NCBI GenBank assembly: GCA_030145955.1
Contig: JASLCR010000009.1
Location: 1-10,998, forward strand
Length of the DNA: 10,998 nt
Origin: Candidatus Saccharimonadales bacterium
GTDB lineage: Bacteria > Patescibacteriota > Saccharimonadia > Saccharimonadales > Saccharimonadaceae
Direction: 5' to 3'
Shown here piece by piece: positions 1-6,326 of this stretch. The notes under the pieces are model-generated. The model ran no database searches, was not told the origin of the DNA, and saw nothing but the letters and a program-made list of their open reading frames with translations. A program made the position numbers and the translations under genes. Position 1 is the first letter of the stretch. Every line of letters starts with the position of its first letter.

Positions 1-468
1 CTCATCGCTGCCGCCGGCTTTCTTGCTCTTGCGACAGCTGTCGTATATTTCTACCTTACTAGCGTACAGGCAGCTGCTGAAGCAAAGGTGCAAGATAACC
101 AACAACGAGAAGGCTCTTACGCACAGGTAAAGCAAGATGCAGCGGCTTTTAAAGCGCAGCTTGATGATGCCAATGCCATATTCAATAATGAATTATCATA
201 TAGCACGGCACTTGTTCGTTTTGCCAATCTTTTCCCTAAAGGAGCAACGATTAGCCAGATGTCACTTAACAGTGAAAGCTTCTCTAAACCAACAAGCCTC
301 ACCGTACAGTTGAGTGATCGTACAGCTGCCCAGAATCTTGAGAAAAGCATGACTTCTTCACCTTATGTGAGAGACTTTAAGGTAGACTCATTTTCCTACG
401 ATACATCCGGAGATGACGTAAACTGGACGATATCATTTACTCTACTAAAGGACATCGCAAAGCAATGA
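1..468 (+). CDS. PilN-like type IV pilus inner-membrane assembly protein (5' partial)
   Basis: The reading frame is open from base 1, so the start codon lies upstream; 155 residues are visible. They begin inside a hydrophobic segment (visible residues 1-20), followed by an Ala/Gln/Lys-rich helical stretch (about 22-65) and then an alpha/beta domain opening with LSYSTALVRFANLFPKG. This order (single membrane helix, coiled coil, ferredoxin-like domain) is that of PilN-type proteins, which with PilO form the periplasmic or extracellular alignment part of type IV pilus machines. The stop TGA overlaps the ATG of the next gene (ATGA, 465-468), which indicates translational coupling. An internal GTG at 88 could start a shorter ORF, but that would remove the membrane helix, so it was not used. 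The family call rests on architecture, context and the YS..LVRFANLFP region rather than close identity; a general fimbrial assembly protein is the alternative. Confidence 0.72.
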   Translation, partial: LIAAAGFLALATAVVYFYLTSVQAAAEAKVQDNQQREGSYAQVKQDAAAFKAQLDDANAIFNNELSYSTALVRFANLFPKGATISQMSLNSESFSKPTSLTVQLSDRTAAQNLEKSMTSSPYVRDFKVDSFSYDTSGDDVNWTISFTLLKDIAKQ

Positions 469-1163
469 TAGTAAAGACACGAAACCTCAATGCGGTCGTA
501 CTCAGGATTATCCTGTGTGCTTCACTTTTCATTATCATCGCAGTTGTTGTCGCTGGCTTCACATTCGCCCATCAGGTCCTCACCGAATACGCTATTTCCG
601 TCGGCAAAAAGAATATCGATGCACAGTCTTCAGATACCACCATTCAGTCTCTGACGGTAACCGAGAAGCAACTATCTAACTACGCACAAGCTCGCGACGA
701 CGCAAGCAAGCTACGCCTCGCCGATAACCACCCTGAATTCACCGTGCGCGAAATACTTAACCGTATCGCGAAAAAGAATAACATTAGTATTGGTATCAGT
801 AGTAGCTCTAGTGGTAGCGCTACCACAACTCCACAAGGGCAACAAACAGCACCAGCTGGTACTACGGCAACACCGACACCTGCAGCCTCCAGTCCAACAG
901 GCAAGACTTTCAAGCTCTCAGTCAGCGTAAAGCCGGAGAGTGGTACTAATTTCGATAGAAACAATTACGTCAACTTCCTGCAATTCCTACGCGACCTTGA
1001 GCAAAGCCTGCCAAAGATCAAGGTAGATGGTGTTGATGTCAGTGGAGGTGGCAGTGGCACCTCCTCAACAAGTACACCTAACAATGGTCAACCAGCACCC
1101 CCTCAGACAAGCAGCAACACTATATCGATTAACTCCATTAACTTAGAAATATATATTAAGTAA
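465..1163 (+). CDS. PilO-like type IV pilus assembly protein
   Basis: This 232-residue protein has a short basic cytoplasmic tail, one membrane helix (about residues 13-35), a helical Gln/Asp/Ala-rich segment (45-88) and a C-terminal alpha/beta region. PilO has this same topology and pairs with PilN. The start ATG overlaps the stop of the PilN-like gene by four bases, the usual pilN-pilO arrangement. Two low-complexity segments rich in Ser, Thr, Pro and Gly (about 112-146 and 192-218) interrupt the C-terminal domain: the first separates the helix near residues 93-107 from the strand at 147-156, and the second separates the strand near 184-192 from the last strand (219-231). They look like flexible extracellular loops and are unusual for PilO. 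Position and topology support the call; sequence identity alone would not, and an uncharacterised pilus membrane protein is possible. Confidence 0.65.
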   Translation: MIVKTRNLNAVVLRIILCASLFIIIAVVVAGFTFAHQVLTEYAISVGKKNIDAQSSDTTIQSLTVTEKQLSNYAQARDDASKLRLADNHPEFTVREILNRIAKKNNISIGISSSSSGSATTTPQGQQTAPAGTTATPTPAASSPTGKTFKLSVSVKPESGTNFDRNNYVNFLQFLRDLEQSLPKIKVDGVDVSGGGSGTSSTSTPNNGQPAPPQTSSNTISINSINLEIYIK

Positions 1164-1166
1164 GGA
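1162..1166 (+). promoter_or_regulatory. Shine-Dalgarno AAGGA of the 92-residue membrane protein
   Basis: AAGGA lies five bases before the ATG at 1172 and overlaps the stop codon of the PilO-like gene. It shows that genes inside this operon use ordinary ribosome binding sites, in contrast to the promoter-proximal starts elsewhere in the window. Confidence 0.6.
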
Positions 1167-1171
1167 AAAAG

Positions 1172-1450
1172 ATGAACGCCTCTTCCCATACATCACTATC
1201 AGGACTCAGCACAAACTTTAGTCGCCTTTTCCATCGCTTTGGCTTCATCGTCCTCTTCCTCATTGTTGCCGCTGGACTTATCATAAGTGTCTTATTGCTC
1301 CTTAATGTTATCAGTAAAACTGATAACCCCGGCAACTACTCGCCAACCACTACTGCGACCACTTTCGATGAAGCTACTATTAAAAAAATAGAGAGCCTCT
1401 CGAAGAAAAGTAATGTTGATACAAGTGGACGACTCTTACCCTTCTGGTAA
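1172..1450 (+). CDS. Small single-pass membrane protein at the end of the pilus operon
   Basis: I do not recognise a family for this 92-residue protein. It has a polar, Ser-rich N-terminus, a strong membrane helix (about residues 25-47, GFIVLFLIVAAGLIISVLLL) and a short polar outer part with a Thr-rich stretch (TTTATTF) and a helical Lys/Glu/Ser-rich end. It starts eight bases after the PilO-like stop, with AAGGA at 1162-1166 as a Shine-Dalgarno sequence five bases before the ATG, so it is co-transcribed and translated in the ordinary way. By position it could be a small accessory subunit of the pilus inner-membrane complex, where other systems carry pilP. No PilP lipobox or beta domain is present, so that role is only inferred from context. 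Confidence 0.7.
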   Translation: MNASSHTSLSGLSTNFSRLFHRFGFIVLFLIVAAGLIISVLLLLNVISKTDNPGNYSPTTTATTFDEATIKKIESLSKKSNVDTSGRLLPFW

Positions 1451-1461
1451 TCCCGCCGGGT

Positions 1462-1470
1462 TGCTATAAT
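1462..1470 (+). promoter_or_regulatory. Extended -10 promoter (TGCTATAAT) of the PRC-barrel gene, predicted leaderless
   Basis: TGC followed by a perfect TATAAT (1465-1470) ends six bases before the ATG at 1477. Initiation normally falls about seven bases past the -10 box, so the RNA should begin at or next to the start codon. No Shine-Dalgarno sequence would be carried. The -35 region (about 1442-1447, TTCTGG) is weak, as is common for TGn-type promoters. Confidence 0.68.
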
Positions 1471-1476
1471 AAACGT

Positions 1477-2061
1477 ATGCTTATTGCAGCAAATCGACTC
1501 GAGAACGTACCTGTCATGAGCCTCCAGACCGGCGGTCAATTAGCCCGCGCTAAGGCACCAGTGATTGATCCTCGAAATCTTATGATTATCGCCTATGAAC
1601 TTGAGGGGCCTTCACTTGATACCCATCCTTCTTTCTTACTCATTCAAGACGTGCGCGAGCTGAGCAATCTAGGGCTCATTGTCGACAGTAGTGATGAGTT
1701 TGTCGGCGCTGATGATGTCATTAAACTCAAAGAAGTCTACGAATTTCATTTTTCACTTATCGGCAAACTGGTAGTCGATCAAAACAAGCGCAAACTTGGC
1801 AAAGTATCCTCATACTCCATCGAGCCAGAGAGCTTTATGGTGAAGCAGATAAATGTCAAACGACCAATCCTTAAAAGCTTCAACGATACAGAGCTTCTCA
1901 TCGATCGCACACAAATCACTGAGATTACTGACGAGAAGATCACCATCACTCATGATGAACGTGAACCATCACCAGTCAAGCGAGCTGCCAATACTTACAC
2001 GAACCCTTTCCGCGGCCAGACACCGCAGCCTGAAGCAATCAATCGTCAAACTCAGCGTTAA
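1477..2061 (+). CDS. Protein with two PRC-barrel-like domains
   Basis: This soluble 194-residue protein has two successive PRC-barrel-like halves. Half one spans about residues 8-80 (PVMSLQTGGQLARAKAPVID, then LLIQDVRELSNLGLIVD). Half two spans about 92-157 (IGKLVVDQNKRKLGKVSSYS, then LLIDRTQITEIT and EKITI). PRC-barrels are small beta domains found in RimM, in the photosynthetic reaction centre H subunit and in many CPR and Gram-positive proteins, where they bind RNA or protein partners; the partner here is unknown. The C-terminal 35 residues are polar, Pro/Gln/Arg-rich and probably disordered. There is no signal peptide or membrane helix. The gene has its own promoter immediately before the ATG, so it need not depend on the pilus operon. 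Its last 23 bases overlap the end of recX on the other strand. Confidence 0.75.
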   Translation: MLIAANRLENVPVMSLQTGGQLARAKAPVIDPRNLMIIAYELEGPSLDTHPSFLLIQDVRELSNLGLIVDSSDEFVGADDVIKLKEVYEFHFSLIGKLVVDQNKRKLGKVSSYSIEPESFMVKQINVKRPILKSFNDTELLIDRTQITEITDEKITITHDEREPSPVKRAANTYTNPFRGQTPQPEAINRQTQR

Positions 2062-2695
2062 GCGCCTGTTTGATATCATCATAGCTAAAGCCCTGTCTTG
2101 CCAAGTAAGCGATTAGTTTCTGCTCGTCAGCGTATTTACCCTGCTTCTTCGCGACAATCTTCATCAACTCATCACTGTCGGTGCGGCCGGAATCGGCAAG
2201 CGTTGCTTCAATGACTGCCGTCGATACACCTTTTTGCGACAGTTCACTCGCCAACTTACGTCTCGAGCTACCTTTTCGCACATTACGATTTTCTACCCAC
2301 CAGCGAGCAAACTTCTCATCATCGATATACCCGCGCTCACGAAGCCTACCGAATACACGCTCGGTCAACTCTTGGCTAACACCTTCACGTTCTTTTATCT
2401 CGCCCGTTTTCCGACTCTTATATTTCGTAGTTCTCGTCTTTTTCCATAAGTAATCACGAATCTCCCGCGAACTATGCGGCCTCAGTAGTGTATACTCCAA
2501 TACCCTGGCATACAATTTGCCGAATTGGCTTTCCGTCTCAAGCTCGGCAAGTTCAGCGTCGGAATATTCATTACCGACTTTGATGCCAAGGTCGGTAACT
2601 TGTAGAATATCGAGTGAAAAGCGATACTTGCCATCAACCGAGATATTCACCCGGTCAGGATTCCTAGCTTGAACTGAAATATCAGTAATCTTCAT
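2039..2695 (-). CDS. recX: RecX, regulatory protein of RecA
   Basis: RecX binds within the groove of the RecA filament and limits or tunes recombination. The 218-residue form starting MKITDISVQARNPDRVNIS was chosen because this N-terminal beta domain matches the start of Gram-positive-type RecX proteins. An in-frame ATG 33 bases upstream (2728) would add 11 residues and overlap the preceding gene more deeply. After the N-terminal domain (about 1-55) come the three-helix RecX repeats: LEYTLLRPHSSREIRDYL (67-84), LRERGYIDDEKFARWWVENR (118-137), RRKLASELSQKGV (145-157) and KLIAYLARQGFSYDDIKQAL (193-212). A very basic stretch of about 20 residues (85-105, with many Lys, Arg and Thr) is inserted in the first repeat. 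The start ATG lies inside the end of the 64-residue gene, so translation is probably coupled; only weak purine-rich sequence precedes it. Confidence 0.93.
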   Translation of the reverse strand: MKITDISVQARNPDRVNISVDGKYRFSLDILQVTDLGIKVGNEYSDAELAELETESQFGKLYARVLEYTLLRPHSSREIRDYLWKKTRTTKYKSRKTGEIKEREGVSQELTERVFGRLRERGYIDDEKFARWWVENRNVRKGSSRRKLASELSQKGVSTAVIEATLADSGRTDSDELMKIVAKKQGKYADEQKLIAYLARQGFSYDDIKQALNAEFDD

Positions 2696-2876
2696 CTTCA
2701 ATAGACGCAAGCTTAGGCCTGTCATCAAATACAGAACCGCGACGAACCATTATGGTGCGAATGATTGATTTCGACGCAACATCGACTACGTCAAACACTC
2801 CCCAGTTCAGACCTGTATCATTACCTTCATGGTAGACAAAAGCCTTTTCTCCCTCATTCTTGCGAGATATAGTCAC
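2682..2876 (-). CDS. Hypothetical 64-residue protein between recA and recX
   Basis: I do not recognise this protein. The frame starts with GTG three bases after the recA stop and runs 64 residues to a TGA that overlaps the start of recX by 14 bases. That tight fit between two well-identified genes on the same strand is the main reason to call it coding. The protein is soluble and charged, with a central part that reads like beta strands (KAFVYHEG, NWGVFDVVDVASK, SIIRTIMVRRG) and an acidic tail (ASIEDEDY). It has no cysteine and no membrane segment. The first nine codons contain GAGGGAGAA, the same nine bases as the recA Shine-Dalgarno region, but no in-frame ATG or GTG lies at a suitable distance after it, so the GTG at 2876 is kept. 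A role with RecA or RecX is possible by position only. Confidence 0.62.
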   Translation of the reverse strand: MTISRKNEGEKAFVYHEGNDTGLNWGVFDVVDVASKSIIRTIMVRRGSVFDDRPKLASIEDEDY

Positions 2877-2879
2877 TGT

Positions 2880-3917
2880 CTAAGCTTCTTGTTCGGCGAC
2901 CTTCTTACGAACTTCCTTTTCAATCTCTTCGAGCACTTTTGGATTTTCCTTAAGGTAAACCTTCACGGCTTCTCGGCCTTGGCCGATCTTGCCGTCTTTG
3001 TAGTCATACCAGGCTCCAGATTTGCCAACAATACCGTGTTGTGCCGCAAGATCAAGTACATCGCCAGTCTTTGAAATACCTTCGTTGTACATGATGTCAA
3101 ATTCAGCCACACGGAAAGGCGGCGCAATCTTATTCTTTACAATCTTCACCTTGGTACGGTTACCGATTATCTCCTCGCCAACTTTTAACTGACCAATACG
3201 ACGAATATCCATACGGACAGATGCGTAAAACTTCAGTGCGTTACCACCAGTAGTTGTTTCTGGATTGCCAAACATTACACCGATCTTCATACGGATCTGG
3301 TTAATGAAAATGACCGTTGCTTTGCTCTTGTTGATAATTCCGGTCAACTTACGAAGTGCCTGACTCATCAGACGAGCCTGGAGCCCCATATGGCTGTCAC
3401 CCATTTCTCCATCAATCTCAGCTTGTGGCACGAGTGCCGCCACCGAGTCAACCACGATCAGATCGACAGCGTTTGAACGTACGAGTGTTTCCGCGATCTC
3501 AAGTGCTTGCTCGCCATTATCTGGCTGGCTCACTAGGAGGTTATCGGTATCTACGCCAAGTTTCTTTGCATACGCAGGATCAAGAGCGTGCTCTGCATCA
3601 ATAAATGCAGCTGTACCACCCTGTTTTTGAATCTCGGCAATTGCATGGAGCGTTAGTGTCGTTTTACCAGAGCTCTCTGGCCCATAAATCTCAATAATAC
3701 GACCCTTTGGATAGCCGCCACCAAGCGCAAGGTCAAGTGAAAGTGCGCCACTCGGAAGTAGCTCTACATCCACCTTCTTTGCTTCACCAAGCTTCATAAT
3801 TGAACCATCACCAAATTGCTTAGTGATCTGATCCATTGCAAGGCCAAGTGCCTTCAGTTTTCCTTCTGTGTCTGCTTTTTCTGCCGGTATTGCAGGTTTT
3901 TCTGCCTTTTTCGCCAT
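2880..3917 (-). CDS. recA: RecA recombinase
   Basis: RecA forms a filament on single-stranded DNA and uses ATP to pair it with a homologous duplex; in most bacteria it also triggers the SOS response. The 345-residue protein is full length. The Walker A motif GPESSGKT is at residues 79-86, Walker B is [10 protein letters not shown] (153-162), loop L1 is near [20 protein letters not shown] (171-190), and the L2 region contains [16 protein letters not shown] (210-225) before NALKFYAS. The C-terminal domain carries KTGDVLDLA and a Lys/Glu-rich end in place of the acidic tail of the E. coli protein. The start MAKKAEK was chosen over an in-frame ATG at 3998 because it follows a strong Shine-Dalgarno sequence and a -10 box; the longer form would begin upstream of that promoter. 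It leads an operon with the 64-residue gene and recX. Confidence 0.98.
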   Translation of the reverse strand: MAKKAEKPAIPAEKADTEGKLKALGLAMDQITKQFGDGSIMKLGEAKKVDVELLPSGALSLDLALGGGYPKGRIIEIYGPESSGKTTLTLHAIAEIQKQGGTAAFIDAEHALDPAYAKKLGVDTDNLLVSQPDNGEQALEIAETLVRSNAVDLIVVDSVAALVPQAEIDGEMGDSHMGLQARLMSQALRKLTGIINKSKATVIFINQIRMKIGVMFGNPETTTGGNALKFYASVRMDIRRIGQLKVGEEIIGNRTKVKIVKNKIAPPFRVAEFDIMYNEGISKTGDVLDLAAQHGIVGKSGAWYDYKDGKIGQGREAVKVYLKENPKVLEEIEKEVRKKVAEQEA

Positions 3918-3923
3918 TCGTAA

Positions 3924-3932
3924 TTCTCCCTC
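3924..3932 (-). promoter_or_regulatory. Strong Shine-Dalgarno (GAGGGAGAA) of recA; decides the start
   Basis: Read on the minus strand, GGAG (3929-3926) lies eight bases before the ATG at 3917. This is the clearest ribosome binding site in the window and supports MAKKAEK as the true RecA N-terminus over the longer open frame. Confidence 0.8.
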
Positions 3933-3948
3933 ACTTATCTCTAGAACT

Positions 3949-3954
3949 ATTATA
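3949..3954 (-). promoter_or_regulatory. -10 box (TATAAT) of the recA operon promoter
   Basis: A perfect TATAAT on the minus strand lies 31 bases before the recA ATG, giving a leader of roughly 25 bases that carries the Shine-Dalgarno sequence. The bases before it are CG, so it is not a TGn promoter; the -35 candidate (GGTCAA, spacer 16) is poor. Nothing resembling a LexA box of the E. coli CTG-N10-CAG or Bacillus GAAC-N4-GTTC type is seen near it. Confidence 0.62.
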
Positions 3955-4006
3955 CGTTTTTTTGGGTACTTTGACCAGAACGACACACACGAGATCAACT
4001 GCCCTA

Positions 4007-4015
4007 TGCTATAAT
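4007..4015 (+). promoter_or_regulatory. Extended -10 promoter (TGCTATAAT) of the prepilin gene, predicted leaderless
   Basis: TGC plus a perfect TATAAT (4010-4015) stands seven bases before the ATG at 4023. The predicted start of transcription falls on or one base before the ATG. It is identical in its nine core bases to the promoter of the PRC-barrel gene. No Shine-Dalgarno sequence fits in the space. It is divergent from, and about 55 bases away from, the recA -10 box. Confidence 0.7.
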
Positions 4016-4022
4016 TTAGAGA

Positions 4023-4412
4023 ATGAAACAGCGTGGCTTTACCGTTATCGAACTACTCGTTGCGATCGTGTTATTGGCGGTCCTTGGGAGCGTATTCTTT
4101 ATTCAAAAATCCCAATATGAAAGCATGAACCGTGATGAACAGCGACGAACAGCTATTAATGCCATGTACTACAATCTTGAAGACGTATTCTACTTCAAGA
4201 ACCAGTACTATCCACGGTCAATCGATGACAAGAACCTCACTGCTATGGATAGCGCACTTTTTAAAGATCCAGATGGTGCCCAAGTAGGAAGTGCCGGCTC
4301 TAACTATCACTACGACCCAACAGACTGTGATGGCGACAAGTGTAAGGGCTATACACTTCGAGCCAATCTAGAAAACGAAGAAGACTTTGTTAAGAAAAAC
4401 CGCACTCACTAG
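4023..4412 (+). CDS. Type IV prepilin-like (minor pilin or pseudopilin) protein
   Basis: This 129-residue protein has a class III prepilin leader: MKQRG followed by [20 protein letters not shown]. Prepilin peptidase would cut between Gly5 and Phe6 and methylate Phe6. Glu10 is the conserved Glu at position +5 of the mature protein, needed for docking in the pilus fibre. The hydrophobic N-terminal helix (6-27) continues into an amphipathic helix (about 28-60), followed by a small polar head. Near the end, Cys102 and Cys107 lie in an Asp-rich loop ([10 protein letters not shown]) and could form a disulfide, or the Asp residues could bind a metal such as calcium. It stands alone in its own transcription unit, divergent from recA and about 2 kb from the PilN/PilO genes. 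Its length fits a minor pilin or pseudopilin; which one cannot be told. Confidence 0.9.
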   Translation: MKQRGFTVIELLVAIVLLAVLGSVFFIQKSQYESMNRDEQRRTAINAMYYNLEDVFYFKNQYYPRSIDDKNLTAMDSALFKDPDGAQVGSAGSNYHYDPTDCDGDKCKGYTLRANLENEEDFVKKNRTH

Positions 4413-4445
4413 AATCAAAATTGTCAGGCTTGGAAAGCAAAAAAA

Positions 4446-5306
4446 TTAATTATCGATGCCGTTCAGGTCAACTGGGCGGCCATTTTTAAATGCTTCAACA
4501 CCATTGTTCACCACAGCCACTTGCGCTCGAGGATTTTCTACAAACGCAAATCTATAGGTCGTCTCTTCACCCTCTGTACTCAGACGAATCGTACCGTAGT
4601 TGAGCATTGTCTGTAAAATACCACTCTGCCTGAAACTCGCATCTTCGATACTACCCAGGCTTACTGTCTGCTCGTGCTTCGAGAACAAACTATGCTGAAT
4701 TTCCTGAATCACACTCTCATTGGTCATATAAAATTGATTTCTTAGGTACACCCATACTGCTATATATGTTCCAATACCGACGAGCACAAGTATAAGCGTT
4801 GCAATCATCGCAAATGCACCAAATGTCGGTAGTCCCGTAAGAGTTGGATTTGCTGGATAGATGATGAGAGCAATAACAATTGCCAGTGCAACAATACCCC
4901 CCGCGGAAATAGGAAGCAAAAGTCCAATCGGATGGCGCTTAATATCGAGTATTACAACTTCACCTTCGCTTAAGTTCAAATGTGGATATCGACGCTTCGA
5001 TTCTTCGTGTTTCTGCCGCAACTCATCGCTAATCGGACGCTCTTCAGGCTCAATCTGACGTGTCGTATGCACAACTCCTGGCTCATTTGCATATTGCGTA
5101 CGCGCTTGCGGATCGAACGATTGTCCTTCAAGCCCAGCTGGTGCTGCAGTCACATGAGAACTTACTGGCGCTGCCGGTGCTGCGGCACCCACCTGTGGCT
5201 GCGCTGGAGGCATCGATGATACGGGCTGCTGCACTGGATTTGCATATACAGGCTGTCCGTTTGCATCGTAATATGCCGGCTGCTGGTTTTGACCTTCAGG
5301 ATTCAT
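4446..5306 (-). CDS. Membrane protein with a bacterial PH domain (YdbS/bPH2-like)
   Basis: This 286-residue protein has three parts. Residues 1 to about 80 are rich in Pro, Gln, Ala and Tyr (QQPAYYDANGQPVYANPVQQ) and are likely disordered. After a charged linker (85-125) come two membrane helices (about 127-150 and 162-188). They are followed by a bacterial PH-type beta domain (about 188-272) with YLRNQFYMTNESVIQEIQ, SLGSIEDASFRQSGILQTML and NYGTIRLSTEGEE, the pattern of the YdbS/bPH_2 family. The function of these domains in bacteria is mostly unknown. The gene begins 12 bases after ruvB and may be read from it, but also has its own -10 box directly before the ATG. It converges on the prepilin gene with a 33-base gap. 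A role in recombination is not suggested by the sequence. Confidence 0.85.
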   Translation of the reverse strand: MNPEGQNQQPAYYDANGQPVYANPVQQPVSSMPPAQPQVGAAAPAAPVSSHVTAAPAGLEGQSFDPQARTQYANEPGVVHTTRQIEPEERPISDELRQKHEESKRRYPHLNLSEGEVVILDIKRHPIGLLLPISAGGIVALAIVIALIIYPANPTLTGLPTFGAFAMIATLILVLVGIGTYIAVWVYLRNQFYMTNESVIQEIQHSLFSKHEQTVSLGSIEDASFRQSGILQTMLNYGTIRLSTEGEETTYRFAFVENPRAQVAVVNNGVEAFKNGRPVDLNGIDN

Positions 5307-5312
5307 ACGTTT

Positions 5313-5321
5313 ATTATATCA
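5313..5321 (-). promoter_or_regulatory. Extended -10 promoter (TGATATAAT) of the PH-domain gene, predicted leaderless
   Basis: On the minus strand TGA plus TATAAT ends six bases before the ATG at 5306. The TGA of the extended element is the stop codon of ruvB. The 15 bases TATAATAAACGTATG are identical to those at 1465-1479 in front of the PRC-barrel gene. Confidence 0.65.
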
Positions 5322-6326
5322 AGTCTCGCTCTGATCAACATGTCGTTTTGCTTTTTGCGTTACCATGCGACCCCGAGGAGTTCGTTCAATAAAGCCAATT
5401 TGCAGCAAATATGGCTCATAGTAATCTTCAATCGTTGTAGTCTCATCACCAGTAAGTGCAGCGATTGTATTGAGTCCGATTGCCCTATCGCCATAATTTT
5501 CCAAAATTTGGCGAAGCATATTGCGATCAGCCGGATCGAGACCAAGCTCATCGATCTCCATCAGTTCCAGCGCACTGGTCGTCATGACCGTGTCAATAAT
5601 CCCATCACCGTTCACATCGGCATAGTCACGCACACGCTTCAAAAGACGGTTTGCAATACGTGGCGTCAAACGTGCACGGGTACTAAGAAGGTTTGCCGAT
5701 TCAGGATGAATATCACTCTCCAGAATCTTGGCTGCACGCATGATAATACTGGCAATTTCATCGGTCGTATAAAATTCAAGCCGGTAGATATGCCCGAAGC
5801 GGTCACGAAGTGGTGCTGCTAAGCTACCTGTACGCGTCGTCGCGCCAATGACGGTAAACTTAGGCAGGTCAAGCCGCACACTGCGTGCCGCCGGACCTTT
5901 ACCAATCACAATATCAAGCTTGTAATCTTCCATCGCACTATAGAGTACTTCCTCAACCGCACGACTTAGGCGGTGAATCTCATCGATGAAGAGAATATCT
6001 CCATCCTGTAGATTAGTCAGAATACTCGCAAGATCACCAGCCCGTTCAATCGCCGGACCAGCCGTTACCCGCAAGCCAACACCCATTTCATTGGCGATCA
6101 CACTTGCCATGGTCGTCTTACCAAGGCCCGGCGGGCCATAAAGCAGCACGTGGTCGATCGGCTCGCCACGCTTTTTCGCCGCCGCAATTGCCAGTTTAAG
6201 ATTTTTCTTCAATCGCTCTTGACCAATGTATTCGTCAAAATTTTGCGGACGCAGTGTTACTTCAATAACCTGCTCGTCACTATCTTCATCATGAATGCCA
6301 GTATCAACTATTCGTTCAATTGCCAT
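5319..6326 (-). CDS. ruvB: RuvB, Holliday junction branch migration ATPase
   Basis: RuvB forms hexameric rings that, held by RuvA, pump DNA through Holliday junctions using ATP. The 335-residue protein is complete. It contains Walker A GPPGLGKT (64-71), Walker [11 protein letters not shown] (111-120), sensor 1 GATTR (161-165), the arginine finger in LRDRFG (Arg174), a sensor 2 region [14 protein letters not shown] (221-234) and a C-terminal winged helix ending in [13 protein letters not shown] (311-323). The residue before TPRIANR is Leu where Gly is usual, a small departure. The ATG overlaps the TAA of the NIF3-like gene by one base (TAATG), with AGAGGATC upstream as the ribosome binding site. 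A slightly extended acidic N-terminus ([12 protein letters not shown]) precedes the conserved start of the AAA+ domain. Confidence 0.98.
   Translation of the reverse strand: MAIERIVDTGIHDEDSDEQVIEVTLRPQNFDEYIGQERLKKNLKLAIAAAKKRGEPIDHVLLYGPPGLGKTTMASVIANEMGVGLRVTAGPAIERAGDLASILTNLQDGDILFIDEIHRLSRAVEEVLYSAMEDYKLDIVIGKGPAARSVRLDLPKFTVIGATTRTGSLAAPLRDRFGHIYRLEFYTTDEIASIIMRAAKILESDIHPESANLLSTRARLTPRIANRLLKRVRDYADVNGDGIIDTVMTTSALELMEIDELGLDPADRNMLRQILENYGDRAIGLNTIAALTGDETTTIEDYYEPYLLQIGFIERTPRGRMVTQKAKRHVDQSET

Noticed and set aside
1452..1460. Palindrome CCCGCCGGG before the PRC-barrel promoter as an operator or terminator stem
   Set aside because: Arms of four bases with a one-base centre cannot form a hairpin, and no T-run follows.
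2696..2728. Longer recX start at 2728
   Set aside because: MMTGLSLRLLK is not RecX-like and would deepen the overlap with the 64-residue gene; MKITDIS fits the family start.
3936..3948. AGTTCTAGAGAT near the recA -10 box as a LexA/SOS operator
   Set aside because: It only partly forms an inverted repeat and does not fit the E. coli or Bacillus LexA consensus.
3918..3998. Upstream in-frame extension of recA (27 extra residues from an ATG at 3998)
   Set aside because: It would start before the TATAAT at 3949-3954, and the strong Shine-Dalgarno sequence supports the ATG at 3917; the extra residues are not RecA-like.
4428..4445. Hairpin GCTT-GGA-AAGC followed by seven A as a terminator between the convergent prepilin and PH genes
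   Set aside because: The stem has only four pairs, and the T-run lies on the wrong side for the minus-strand message while the plus strand has A instead of T.
5289..5822. Long plus-strand open frame opposite ruvB (177 residues)
   Set aside because: It is antisense to a clear ruvB gene, has no family features or ribosome binding site, and its composition is that of a shadow frame.
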